Positions 50,578 through 59,111 of a stretch of 64,000 nt of DNA are shown piece after piece; positions within the stretch are counted from its first letter, which is position 1; every line of letters begins with the position of its first letter. A program made the translations under genes and the position numbers. Source of the DNA: Limnohabitans sp. B9-3 (GTDB lineage Bacteria; Pseudomonadota; Gammaproteobacteria; Burkholderiales; Burkholderiaceae_C); assembly GCF_002778325.1 (NCBI RefSeq), contig NZ_NESI01000003.1, forward strand, positions 1 to 64,000, in the 5' to 3' direction. The notes under the pieces are model-generated. The model was not told where the DNA came from, did not search any database, and saw only the letters and a list, made by a program, of their open reading frames with translations.

Positions 50578-52292
50578 GTGCACACACTGCCGCTGCCACC
50601 CCAAATTCAGCCACCCTTGACCCAGTCACGCTGGCCGTGCTCAAAGGGCGACTGGAACAAATCGCCGACGAGATGGACGCCACGCTGTACCGCAGCGCGT
50701 TCAACCCCATCATTGCCGAGGCTCACGACGCCTGCCACGGTTTGTACGATGCCCAAAGTGGTGACACCTTGGTGCAAGGCAAATCGGGGTTGCCTGTGTT
50801 TGTGGGTGCGATGGCGTTTGCCGTGCGCGCCGCAGCGCGTGTGGCGCAAGAGCGCGGCGGCATGATTGACGGCGACACCTGGTTGTTCAACGACCCCTAT
50901 GAAGGCGGCACCCACGCCAACGACTTCAAGCTGGTGCGTCCTTTCTTTCGCAACGGCCAGCTGTTTTGTTACTTGGCCTCTGCCGCGCATTGGCACGACG
51001 TGGGCGGTGCCGTACCCGGCAACTACAACCCGGCGGCCACCGAGTGCTGGCAAGAAGCGGTGCAAATCCCACCCGTGCGCATCGTGCGTCAAGGCCAATT
51101 GGATGGCGACGTGCTGGCCATCTTGCGAGCCAACACGCGTTTGCCCGACAGCTTGTGGGGCGACTTGAACGGCCAACTTGCCGCCTTGGAATTGGGCGTG
51201 AAACGGCTGGACGGTTTGCTCGACGAATACGGCGACGCCGTGGTGTTGCAAGCCATGGGCGAGTTGCGCAAACGCGCCTTGGTGTTGATGCGCGCCCACA
51301 TTCAGAACCTGCCCGATGGCTGCTACAGCTTTGACGATGTGCTCGACAACGATGGCGTGAAAGACGAGTTGCTGACCATCGCCTTGGACATGACGGTGCA
51401 CGGTGACCGCATGACGCTCGACTTTTCTCGCACCTCGCCGCAGTGTGCGGGCCCTGTGAATATTTCGCGTGCTACGGCCGTTGCCGCTTGCTATGTGGCC
51501 CTCAAACATGTGTTCCCCGATGTGCCAGCCAACGCCGGTGTGTTGGACGCGGTGGACTTTGTGTTGCCCGAGGGCTTGGTCATCACCGCCGAGCGTCCGC
51601 GTCCGGTGGGGGGTTACACCGAAACCATTTTGCGCATGATCGATGTGATCTTCAGCGCCACGGCCTTGGCCGACCCGAACCGTGCTGTGGCCCATGCCTA
51701 CGGCACCATCAACGCTTTATCCATCGCCGGGCACCGAACCGATGCCGCTCGCAAAGGCCAGCGTTGGGTGATGTTCAGCTTCTTTGGCGGCGGTCATGGC
51801 GGCCACAGCACGGGTGATGGCTTGAGTCACAGCAATGCGCCCATTTCAACGGCCACCATTCCCCCTTTGGAGATTTTGGAAGCAGCCTATCCGGTGCGAT
51901 TCACCGAATGGTCCTTGCGCCCCAACTCGGGCGGCGATGGCACACACCGAGGCGGCTTAGGTGCGGTGTATGAAATTGAGCTGCTGGAAGACAGTGCAGA
52001 AGCCTTCATCTTTGGCGAGCGTGGCAAAGCCGCACCCAAGGGCATTGCGGGCGGCAGCGAGGCGTTGCCCAACGTGTTCTCTTATCAGCAGAACGGCCAA
52101 TGGCACAAGCCTCCGATGGTGTCCAAGATGCTGGGCATCCGTCTGAAAAAAGGCGAACGGGTGCGTTTAGAAACACCGGGCGGCGGCGGCTGGGGCCCTG
52201 CGGCAGGTCGTGACGACCAAGCGCGTCAACATGACGTGACCTTGGGCTACGTCAGCGATGCGATCACCACTTCTTCAAAGGTCAAACCATGA
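50574..52292 (+). CDS. Hydantoinase B / oxoprolinase-type subunit (HyuB)
   Basis: 572 residues from ATG 50574 (overlaps LeuD-like stop; AAGGAAAAAAG upstream). HyuB family: VLKGRLEQIADEMDATLYRSAFNPII, GDTWLFNDPYEGGTHANDFKLVRPFF, FSFFGGGHGGHSTGDG and RPNSGGDGTHRGGLG. With HyuA it forms ATP-dependent cyclic-amide hydrolases (N-methylhydantoinase, 5-oxoprolinase) or acetone/acetophenone carboxylases. The exact reaction cannot be read from sequence. A third, small carboxylase-type subunit is not present, which favours a hydrolase. Confidence 0.9.
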   Translation: MSAHTAAATPNSATLDPVTLAVLKGRLEQIADEMDATLYRSAFNPIIAEAHDACHGLYDAQSGDTLVQGKSGLPVFVGAMAFAVRAAARVAQERGGMIDGDTWLFNDPYEGGTHANDFKLVRPFFRNGQLFCYLASAAHWHDVGGAVPGNYNPAATECWQEAVQIPPVRIVRQGQLDGDVLAILRANTRLPDSLWGDLNGQLAALELGVKRLDGLLDEYGDAVVLQAMGELRKRALVLMRAHIQNLPDGCYSFDDVLDNDGVKDELLTIALDMTVHGDRMTLDFSRTSPQCAGPVNISRATAVAACYVALKHVFPDVPANAGVLDAVDFVLPEGLVITAERPRPVGGYTETILRMIDVIFSATALADPNRAVAHAYGTINALSIAGHRTDAARKGQRWVMFSFFGGGHGGHSTGDGLSHSNAPISTATIPPLEILEAAYPVRFTEWSLRPNSGGDGTHRGGLGAVYEIELLEDSAEAFIFGERGKAAPKGIAGGSEALPNVFSYQQNGQWHKPPMVSKMLGIRLKKGERVRLETPGGGGWGPAAGRDDQARQHDVTLGYVSDAITTSSKVKP

Positions 52293-54394
52293 GTACGCAA
52301 CTCCCTGTGAAGCCACATCTGGTGGTGGGTGTCGACGTGGGCGGTACGTTCACCGACTTGTTTGTGCTGGACGAGCGCGATGGCTCGGTACGCATTGTCA
52401 AAGTGCCGTCCACCCGTGGCGAAGAAGCCCGCGGCTTCATGAACGGCGTGGTGCGGGTCAGCGAAGGTCAGGCCTCTGACGCCAGTTCAAGCACAACCCC
52501 AGCCCAAGGTGTGGCGGCGACGTTGGCCACCATCGTGCATGGCACCACCGTGGGTACCAACGCTTTGTTAGAGCGCAAGGTGGCACGCACCGGCATCATC
52601 ACCACGCGTGGTTTTCGCGATGTGCTGGAAATGCGCCGTCGCGACCGTCCGCAAACCTGGGGCTTGCGTGGCAGCTTCACCCCTGTGGTGTCGCGTGACC
52701 TGCGCCTCGAAGTCGACGAGCGTGTGCTGGCCGATGGCAGTTTGCATACGGCAGTGGACTTGGACCAAGTACGCGCCCAAACCCAAGCGCTGTTGGACGC
52801 GGGTTGCGAAGCGGTGTGTGTGTTTTTCATCAACGCCTATGCCAACCCTGTGAACGAGCAACAGGCGGTGGCCGCCGTGCGCGCTCTATGGCCGAACCCT
52901 TATGTGACCTCGGCTTGCGAAGTGCTGCCCGAGATTCGTGAGTTCGAGCGGTGCTCCACCGCCACCTTGAACGCGGCCCTGCAACCCGTGGTGGGCAGCT
53001 ACTTGGCCAAGTTGGAGAACGACTTGCGCAGCCAAGGCTTTGGCGGTGAACTCTTGATTGTGCAAAGTAACGGCGGCGTGATGTCGCGTGAGACTGCGTG
53101 TGATGTGCCGGTGCGCACCGCGCTCTCGGGCCCCGCCGCTGGCGTGATCGCCTGTGCTGCGGTGGCGCGTGCCTCCGGTTACCCCAACGTGATCACGGGT
53201 GACATGGGCGGCACCTCGTTTGACGTGTCGCTGGTGGCCGAGGGCGAGGCGTCGCTGGCGGCCCAAACCTCGATCGAGTTTGGGCTGGTGGTGCGCTCGC
53301 CCATGATTCAAATTGAAACCATCGGTGCCGGTGGCGGCTCGATTGCCTCGGTGGATGCCAGTGGCATGTTGCAAGTCGGCCCTGAGTCGGCTGGCAGCAA
53401 TCCGGGCCCCGTGTGTTACGGCCGTGGCAACACCCGTCCCACCGTGACCGATGCGAATGTGGTGTTGGGTCGTATCGCCGCAGACCGTCCTTTGGGCGGC
53501 GGCTTGTTGCAAGCGCTGGATGCCAAGGCCGCAGAGCTGGCCATTCAAACCCATGTGGCAACTCCGTTGGGCTTGGATGCCTTGGCCGCTGCCGAGGCGA
53601 TTTTGACGGTGGCCAACGCCAAGATGGCTGGTGCAATTCGCGTGGTGTCGATCGAGCGCGGCCATGACCCACGCCAGTTTGCCTACATGCCCTTTGGTGG
53701 CGGTGGTGCCTTGCATGTCTGCGCCATGATGCGTGAGGTGGGCGTGACCACCGGCATCGTGCCGCGTTACCCCGGCGTCACCTCGGCTTTGGGTTGTGTG
53801 ATGGCCGACATGCGCCACGACGCGGTGCAGACCTTGAACAAATCGTTGATGGATTTGGACTTGGCGCAGCTCAAGTCGCGTTTGGGTGACTTGGCTGCAG
53901 CCTGTCAAAAACGCCTCGATTCTGCTGGCGTGCGTTTTGATCGCGTGCAAGAAGTGCTGGCGCTGGATATGCTCTACATGGGGCAGACACACACCTTGCA
54001 AGTGCCTTTGAATCCGGCTGACATCAGCCGCGAGAGTATTCAAGCCGCGTTTGAAAAAGCCTACGCCGCCTCGTTTGGCCGTGTGCTCACGGGCATGACG
54101 ATTCGGGTCATGAACCTGCGTTACGCGCGCATTGGTGTGCGTCCTAAATTTGATTTGGCTGTCTTGGCGCCGAAGGGCGCAGGCAGCACCGCGTCTTTGG
54201 GCGTGCAGCGCGTGTATCACGCAGGCCAGTGGTGGGATGCGCAGCGCTATGCGCGTTTGGATTTGCCTGTTGGCGCTCAAGTGCAAGGCCCCGCTATTCT
54301 TGAGCAGGCCGACACCACGGTGTGGCTGGAGCCCGGCTTTATCGCCCGCGTTGACACGCTCGGTAACTTGCTGGTGGAAAGGGCTGCGTCATGA
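52289..54394 (+). CDS. Hydantoinase A / oxoprolinase-type ATP-binding subunit (HyuA)
   Basis: 701 residues. N-terminal VVGVDVGGTFTDLFVLDE is the ASKHA-type phosphate-binding motif; HGTTVGTNALLERKVARTGIITTRGFRDVLEMRRRDR follows. ALSGPAAGVIACAAVARASG and VITGDMGGTSFDVSLVAEG complete the ATPase. It activates the ring carbonyl by phosphorylation for hydrolysis with HyuB. ATGA overlaps on both sides. Confidence 0.92.
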   Translation: MSTQLPVKPHLVVGVDVGGTFTDLFVLDERDGSVRIVKVPSTRGEEARGFMNGVVRVSEGQASDASSSTTPAQGVAATLATIVHGTTVGTNALLERKVARTGIITTRGFRDVLEMRRRDRPQTWGLRGSFTPVVSRDLRLEVDERVLADGSLHTAVDLDQVRAQTQALLDAGCEAVCVFFINAYANPVNEQQAVAAVRALWPNPYVTSACEVLPEIREFERCSTATLNAALQPVVGSYLAKLENDLRSQGFGGELLIVQSNGGVMSRETACDVPVRTALSGPAAGVIACAAVARASGYPNVITGDMGGTSFDVSLVAEGEASLAAQTSIEFGLVVRSPMIQIETIGAGGGSIASVDASGMLQVGPESAGSNPGPVCYGRGNTRPTVTDANVVLGRIAADRPLGGGLLQALDAKAAELAIQTHVATPLGLDALAAAEAILTVANAKMAGAIRVVSIERGHDPRQFAYMPFGGGGALHVCAMMREVGVTTGIVPRYPGVTSALGCVMADMRHDAVQTLNKSLMDLDLAQLKSRLGDLAAACQKRLDSAGVRFDRVQEVLALDMLYMGQTHTLQVPLNPADISRESIQAAFEKAYAASFGRVLTGMTIRVMNLRYARIGVRPKFDLAVLAPKGAGSTASLGVQRVYHAGQWWDAQRYARLDLPVGAQVQGPAILEQADTTVWLEPGFIARVDTLGNLLVERAAS

Positions 54395-55005
54395 GCGTGA
54401 GCCCAACATCCGCCACACCTCGCCGCATAGGCTTGGTGATCGTTGATTTACAAAACGACTTTTTGGCCCCCGAAGGCGCGTATGCGCGCGGCCAGACTGT
54501 CAGCCCCGAGGCCCTGTTGTTGCCCGCGCGTGTGGCGCCGGTGGCCGAGGCGGTCAAGCACCACCATGGCTTGGTGGCTGCGAGTTTATTCACGCTTTGG
54601 CCCGATGCCGATGGCCAGCCCATGATCTCGCCGCACTTGCTGGAGCGTCGCCCGTTTCTGCGGGCTGGTGACTTTGCGCCTGGCAGTTGGGGGCAAGCCA
54701 ATGTGGACGCCATCGCGCCTTGGGTCGATGTGTCGGTGTGCAAGGTGGCGTATTCGGCCTTCTTCAACACCCAGCTTGATTGGTTGCTGCGTCGTGCAGG
54801 CATTGACACGGTGGTGGTGTGCGGCATCGTCACCAACGGTGGTGTCGCCAGCACGGTGCGTGATGCCCACATGCGTGACTACCGCACCGTGGTGCTGAGC
54901 GATGGCTGCGCCACGTTTTCAGACGCGGCGCACCAAGCCGCGCTGACTGACATGGCGTCGGTGGCCGAGGTGATGACCTGCGCCCAATTCTTGGCCACGC
55001 TATGA
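54391..55005 (+). CDS. Isochorismatase-fold hydrolase lacking the catalytic cysteine
   Basis: 204 residues. Isochorismatase/cysteine-hydrolase fold: catalytic-type Asp in GLVIVDLQNDFLAPEG and Lys in VCKVAYSAFFNT. In the strand-turn where amidases carry Cys (pattern TNxCVxST), this protein reads GIVTNGGVASTVRDAH, so Gly replaces Cys. A nearby Cys (VVVCGIVTN) sits five residues earlier, before the turn. True isochorismatases such as PhzD also have Gly here and do not hydrolyse amides. Either a non-amidase reaction or an altered mechanism is implied. ATGA overlaps on both sides. Confidence 0.85.
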   Translation: MSVSPTSATPRRIGLVIVDLQNDFLAPEGAYARGQTVSPEALLLPARVAPVAEAVKHHHGLVAASLFTLWPDADGQPMISPHLLERRPFLRAGDFAPGSWGQANVDAIAPWVDVSVCKVAYSAFFNTQLDWLLRRAGIDTVVVCGIVTNGGVASTVRDAHMRDYRTVVLSDGCATFSDAAHQAALTDMASVAEVMTCAQFLATL

Positions 55006-56402
55006 GCCCAACAGTTGAACGTGTGGACAGTTTCAGCGCCCCCGTGCACACAGCGGTGGCGATTGTGGGGGGCGGTGCCTGTGGCCTGACTGCGGCGCTG
55101 ACTCTGAGCCAGTTGGGCGTGGACTGTGTGGTGTTGGAGCGCGATGCCTTGCCCACGGGCTCGACCGCGTTGTCCTCGGGTTTTGTACCCGCTGCGGTTA
55201 CGCAAGCCCAGCAGGCGCAAGGCATCAGCGATTCGGCTGCTCTGTTTGCACAAGACATTCAGGCCAAGGCCCATGGTCGGGCTTCACCCGTGTTGGTCGA
55301 GGCCTACAGCCAAGCCATTGGCCCCGCCATGGACGCTTTGGCACAACACCATGGCGTGCCTTGGCAAGTGCTGGACACATTTTTGTACCCCGGCCACAGC
55401 GTGCACCGCATGCACGCGGTGCCTGAAAAAACGGGTGCTGGCTTGATGATGCGTTTGCACAATGCCGCCGAAGCAGCCGGCGTGGTGGTGTTGACTGAGG
55501 CACAGGTGTGCGTGCTGTATGTGAACCGGGCCGATCAAATTTTGGGCTTGGGTTTTGTGCGACCCGATGGCCAGTTGGAGCAACTCAGCTGCGACGCCGT
55601 GCTGCTCGCGTGCAATGGTTTTGGCGGCAACACCCCGTTGGTGCGCACCTTGCTGCCTGAGATGGCCGAGGCTCTGTATGCGGGCCACACGGGCAACGAC
55701 GGCAGCGCCATTGAATGGGGCCAACAACTCGGTGCCCAGTTGGCCGATTTGGGTGGCTACCAAGGTCACGGCTCTTGGGCCGTGCCACAAGGCGCGTTGA
55801 TTTCGTGGGCCTTGATGATGGAAGGGGCTGTGCAAATCAACGCCCAAGGACAACGTTTTCACGACGAAACCCAAGGCTACTCAGAAGCCGCTGTGCATGT
55901 GCTGGCGCAGCCGGGTGGCGCCGCGTGGAACGTCTTTGACGACACCTTGCTCACTTTTGCCCAAGACTTCCCTGATTTTTGTGATGCGCAAGCCGCAGGT
56001 GCGGTGCACAGTTTTTCTGATGTGGCCGCGTTGGCGCAGCACATCGGTTGCGCGGAGGACACCCTGCGCCACACCCTGGCAAGTGTGCAAGAGGGACTGG
56101 AGCCCATCACCGGCCGCCATTTCAAACGCAGCTTGGTGGCGCCGTTTCACGCCATTCGCGTGACGGGCGCTTTGTTCCACACACAAGGTGGACTGGACAT
56201 CAATGCCCAATGCCAAGTGCTGCGCCCAGACGGCAGCCGCTTGCCCAATTTGCTGGCGGCAGGTGGTGCCGCGCGTGGCGTGTCTGGTGATGCGGTCTGG
56301 GGCTATTTGTCGGGCAATGGACTGTTGAGTGCCATTGCAGGCGGTTTCATCGCTGCCCATACGGCCGCCCATTCCGCGGCCTCTATCTCGGCCCAAAACT
56401 GA
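55002..56402 (+). CDS. FAD-dependent dehydrogenase, fumarate reductase/tricarballylate dehydrogenase type
   Basis: 466 residues. The FAD site VAIVGGGACGLTAALTLSQLG (GxGxxG near residue 24) is followed by VLERDALPTGSTALSSG. VLLACNGFGGN, RFHDETQGYSE (active-site Arg/Glu region of this family) and GGLDINAQCQVLRPDGSRLPNLLAAGGAARGVSGD near the C-terminus place it with fumarate reductase, KstD and TcuA-like flavoproteins. These interconvert CH-CH and C=C next to a carbonyl or carboxylate. In context it would produce or remove the double bond that the LeuCD-like enzyme hydrates. It ends the run of ten 4-nt overlaps. Confidence 0.87.
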   Translation: MSPTVERVDSFSAPVHTAVAIVGGGACGLTAALTLSQLGVDCVVLERDALPTGSTALSSGFVPAAVTQAQQAQGISDSAALFAQDIQAKAHGRASPVLVEAYSQAIGPAMDALAQHHGVPWQVLDTFLYPGHSVHRMHAVPEKTGAGLMMRLHNAAEAAGVVVLTEAQVCVLYVNRADQILGLGFVRPDGQLEQLSCDAVLLACNGFGGNTPLVRTLLPEMAEALYAGHTGNDGSAIEWGQQLGAQLADLGGYQGHGSWAVPQGALISWALMMEGAVQINAQGQRFHDETQGYSEAAVHVLAQPGGAAWNVFDDTLLTFAQDFPDFCDAQAAGAVHSFSDVAALAQHIGCAEDTLRHTLASVQEGLEPITGRHFKRSLVAPFHAIRVTGALFHTQGGLDINAQCQVLRPDGSRLPNLLAAGGAARGVSGDAVWGYLSGNGLLSAIAGGFIAAHTAAHSAASISAQN

Positions 56403-56412
56403 GGGAAACCCC

Positions 56413-57267
56413 ATGAATTTGAAACACCGTTTGAACCAGCCCGAGGTGTTGCTGGCCCCCGGCGTGTACGACGCCTTCAGTGCTTTGATTGCTGAGCAGG
56501 CGGGTTTTGAGGCGCTGTATTTGTCTGGTGCGTCAATCGCCTACACGGCGTTGGGTCGCTCCGACATTGGTTTGACCACAGCCACCGAGGTGGCGACAAC
56601 CTTGGCGCGCATCACCGACCGCGTGCGCGTGCCCGTCATCGTCGATGCAGACACCGGCTTTGGCAATGCCTTGAACACGCAACGCACGGTGCGCGACTTT
56701 GAGCGCGCGGGCGCGGCGATGATTCAGCTGGAGGACCAAACTTTCCCCAAACGCTGCGGCCATTTAGACGGCAAGGGTGTGGTGCCCGTCGCGGAGATGG
56801 AAGGCAAATTGCGCGCTGCGCTGGATGCCCGTCGCTCATCCGACACGCTGATCTTGGCGCGCACCGATGCGGTCGCTGTGGAAGGGTTTGAGGCTGCGCT
56901 CGAACGCGCTGAGCGTTACTTGGCGTGTGGTGTGGATGCTTTGTTCATTGAAGCCGTGCGCACCCCCGAACACATGAATACCGCGTGTCAACAGTTTGCG
57001 CACCGCGTGCCCATGTTGGCGAACATGGTGGAGGGGGGCAAAACGCCTGTCCAAAGTGCCGATGTGTTGGCGCAGCGCGGATACAAAATTGTGATTTTCC
57101 CAGGCGGCACCGCGCGCGCTGTGGCGCACACCTTGCAAGGCTATTACGCCAGTTTGCAGGTCCACCAAACGACATTGCCTTGGCAAAACCACATGCTTGA
57201 TTTTGACGGTTTGAACGCCGTGATCGGCACGCCAGAGCTGTTGGCCGAGGGGCGCCGGTACGAGTGA
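56413..57267 (+). CDS. Isocitrate lyase/PEP mutase-family C-C lyase
   Basis: 284 residues from ATG 56413, 10 nt after the FAD gene. TIM-barrel of the ICL/PEPM family: LLAPGVYDAFSALIAEQAGFEALYLSG, VIVDADTGFGNA (metal-binding Asp pair), LEDQTFPKRCGHLDGKGVVP with the lyase Cys in KRCGH, and ILARTDAVAVEGFEAALERA. The KRCGH Cys marks lyases (methylisocitrate, dimethylmalate) rather than phosphonomutases. Best inference: cleavage of an alkylmalate-type product of the LeuCD-like hydratase into a 2-oxo acid and a short acid. Last gene of the operon. Confidence 0.87.
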   Translation: MNLKHRLNQPEVLLAPGVYDAFSALIAEQAGFEALYLSGASIAYTALGRSDIGLTTATEVATTLARITDRVRVPVIVDADTGFGNALNTQRTVRDFERAGAAMIQLEDQTFPKRCGHLDGKGVVPVAEMEGKLRAALDARRSSDTLILARTDAVAVEGFEAALERAERYLACGVDALFIEAVRTPEHMNTACQQFAHRVPMLANMVEGGKTPVQSADVLAQRGYKIVIFPGGTARAVAHTLQGYYASLQVHQTTLPWQNHMLDFDGLNAVIGTPELLAEGRRYE

Positions 57268-57286
57268 GACCCTGTTAGGGTCTCAC
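57264..57286. terminator. Hairpin between convergent genes, possible terminator
   Basis: GTGAGACCC (57264-57272) and GGGTCTCAC (57278-57286) form a perfect 9-bp stem with a TGTTA loop, overlapping the lyase stop and ending 6 nt before the terC-family stop on the other strand. No T-run follows on the plus strand, so it may only be a weak or Rho-assisted terminator. Confidence 0.45.
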
Positions 57287-57292
57287 GCGGCC

Positions 57293-58039
57293 TTATTCGC
57301 CGGGTATCCGTGCTTGATGCAGCTGCACCACATCCTTGGAACGCTTGCGAAAGCGGATGTTGAGCATCTCCACAATCACCGAGAAAGCCATCGCAAAGTA
57401 GATGTAACCTTTAGGAATGTGGTGACCCAAACCCTCGGCGATCAACACTACGCCAACCACCACCAAGAAGGTCAAGGCCAGCATCTTGATAGACGGGTGG
57501 GCTGACACAAATTGACCGATGGCTTTGGCAAACAGCATCATCAAGCCCACTGACACGATCACCGCGGCAATCATGATGGCCACCTCATCCACCATGCCAA
57601 CGGCGGTGATGATGGAGTCGAGTGAGAACACCAAGTCAATCACCATGATTTGCAAAATGACGCTGGCCAAGGTGGCCTTGACAGCGCTGGCATGACCACC
57701 TTCTTCGCCTTCAAACGACTGGTGAATTTCACCCGTGCTCTTCCAAATCAGGAACAAGCCACCAATGATCAAAATCAGGTCTCGCCCCGACAGTGCTTGG
57801 TCCATCACCGTGATGATGGGATCGACAAGCCCCACGATGACCGACAAGATCAGCAGCAAGCCAATGCGCATGAACATGGCCATGAACAAGCCAATGCGCC
57901 TAGCCATTTCTCGTTGGGCGGCTGGCAGCTTGTCGACCAAGATCGAAATGAAGATGATATTGTCTATGCCCAGCACCAGCTCTAGGGCAGTCAGGGTGGC
58001 AAAAGCGATCCACGCTTGGGGATTGGTGAGGAGTTCCAT
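57293..58039 (-). CDS. TerC-family integral membrane protein
   Basis: 248 residues from ATG 58039; a longer frame would run through the tRNA gene and is rejected. MELLTNPQAWIAFATLTALELVLGIDNIIFISI with the GIDN acidic motif, and VILQIMVIDLVFSLDSIITAVGMVDE with FSLDS, are the two metal-binding TerC signatures. About seven membrane helices. Family members affect metal (Mn) export and tellurite or envelope-stress resistance. Single gene. Confidence 0.9.
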   Translation of the reverse strand: MELLTNPQAWIAFATLTALELVLGIDNIIFISILVDKLPAAQREMARRIGLFMAMFMRIGLLLILSVIVGLVDPIITVMDQALSGRDLILIIGGLFLIWKSTGEIHQSFEGEEGGHASAVKATLASVILQIMVIDLVFSLDSIITAVGMVDEVAIMIAAVIVSVGLMMLFAKAIGQFVSAHPSIKMLALTFLVVVGVVLIAEGLGHHIPKGYIYFAMAFSVIVEMLNIRFRKRSKDVVQLHQARIPGE

Positions 58040-58124
58040 ACTTAGCTTTCCAATTAAGAGCCCGAAGGATAGCCATTCATGCAAAAGCATGCGGTTTGTA
58101 AGGCGAACAAGCAGGACGCCCAAG

Positions 58125-58157
58125 AAAAAACCCACAGTCGTCAAACTGTGGGTTTTT
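58125..58157 (-). terminator. Terminator of the tRNA-Met gene
   Basis: CCCACAGT (58131-58138) and ACTGTGGG (58145-58152) form an 8-bp stem with a CGTCAA loop, flanked by six A on one side and five T on the other, so it can work in both directions. On the minus strand it lies just after tRNA-Met and before the terC-family gene. Confidence 0.9.
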
Positions 58158-58162
58158 ATTTT

Positions 58163-58239
58163 TGGTGGTGGTAGCGGGATTTGAACCTGCGACATCAGCA
58201 TTATGAATGCTGCGCTCTAACCAACTGAGCTATACCACC
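58163..58239 (-). tRNA. tRNA-Met (CAT anticodon)
   Basis: 77 nt including an encoded CCA. The acceptor stem GGTGGTA/TACCACC is perfect, the anticodon loop reads TTCATAA between AGCAT and ATGCT, and the T-arm has GGTTCAAATCC. The D-arm AGCTCAGTTGGTTAGAGC is standard. An elongator Met is the best reading; a lysidine-type Ile2 cannot be excluded by eye. Confidence 0.95.
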
Positions 58240-58447
58240 GACAAGGCAGCATTGTAAACCATTTTTTAACGTTTGAGGATGCCCAGCCTCGCTGCATCAT
58301 GCCGGCGAGGGTCGGTGCTCAGAGACGTTTGCAGTTGAAAACCACGCTTGCCAATGTGTTCATATTTTTACAAACAACGTCAATCTGATCTGCTTATATG
58401 TTTTAAAAATCAAAATTAAGAGGCTATGCATATGTCAGAATTTAGGC

Positions 58448-59020
58448 ATGTTTGAAAAAACTAATTCCCATGAGATGCGTCTTGAATATCAGGCACTGTG
58501 GGTGTTTTTCTGCGCAGTGATTTATTTTTACGCCTTCAAAGTCAACTCGTTTTTATTTGATTGGCTGGAATTTTCTAACGGCGTCAGTTGGATTTTTATT
58601 CCGAGTGGTCTCAGGCTTGTGTTTGTGTTGGTCTTGCACCAAGCGGGGGCGATCGGCATTGTTTTGGCTTCGTGCCTGATCAACTACACCCAAGGTCAAC
58701 CGGATGCCCATCTGTTCAACATCGTGACAGGTTTGCTATCAGGCCTGTCACCGTTTCTTGCCCGTGTCATCGCCATTGATTTTTTCAAATTCAATACAAA
58801 CTTGGATGGCTTGACGGTTCACACCTTGTTCAAAACGTCGATGCTTTTTGCCGTCATCAGTGGCATCCTTCATCAGCTTTGGTTCTTCTGGGCGGGGCTG
58901 ACAGAAACATTCGTGACCAACACCTTCGTCATGGTGGTCGGTGATTGTGCGGGCACCATCTTGGTGATGGTGAGTGCGAGCTTCTTATTTAAAACTTATC
59001 AAAAATTATTCATTCATTGA
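58448..59020 (+). CDS. MASE1-like membrane protein without an output domain
   Basis: 190 residues (ATG 58448; Met9 at 58475-58477 is an internal alternative). About five or six membrane helices. GVSWIFIPSGLRLVFVLVLHQAGAIGIVLASCL and FVMVVGDCAGTILVMVSASFL resemble the start and end of MASE1 sensory domains (xxWxPSGxxLA and GDxxG). It stops right after the last helix, with no kinase, GGDEF or EAL part. A receiver protein follows 91 nt later. Function unknown; an orphan membrane sensor or a regulator of a partner kinase. Confidence 0.7.
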   Translation: MFEKTNSHEMRLEYQALWVFFCAVIYFYAFKVNSFLFDWLEFSNGVSWIFIPSGLRLVFVLVLHQAGAIGIVLASCLINYTQGQPDAHLFNIVTGLLSGLSPFLARVIAIDFFKFNTNLDGLTVHTLFKTSMLFAVISGILHQLWFFWAGLTETFVTNTFVMVVGDCAGTILVMVSASFLFKTYQKLFIH

Positions 59021-59111
59021 TATTTTTTAGCATGAATGGACGGTCTATTCTTTCTGATGATCTTGAGTTATGTGTGTCCGTTAAACTTGCTTCATCACTT
59101 TTATTGCCCTT

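Noticed and set aside
50574..56402. Creatinine/N-methylhydantoin pathway (hydantoinase, carbamoylsarcosine amidase, sarcosine oxidase)
   Set aside because: HyuAB fits, but the amidase-like protein lacks the catalytic Cys, the flavoprotein is of fumarate reductase type rather than sarcosine oxidase, and the LeuCD-like hydratase and lyase would be unexplained.
58040..58201. N-terminal extension of the TerC-family protein
   Set aside because: It would be translated through the terminator and the 3' part of tRNA-Met; ATG 58039 gives the family start.
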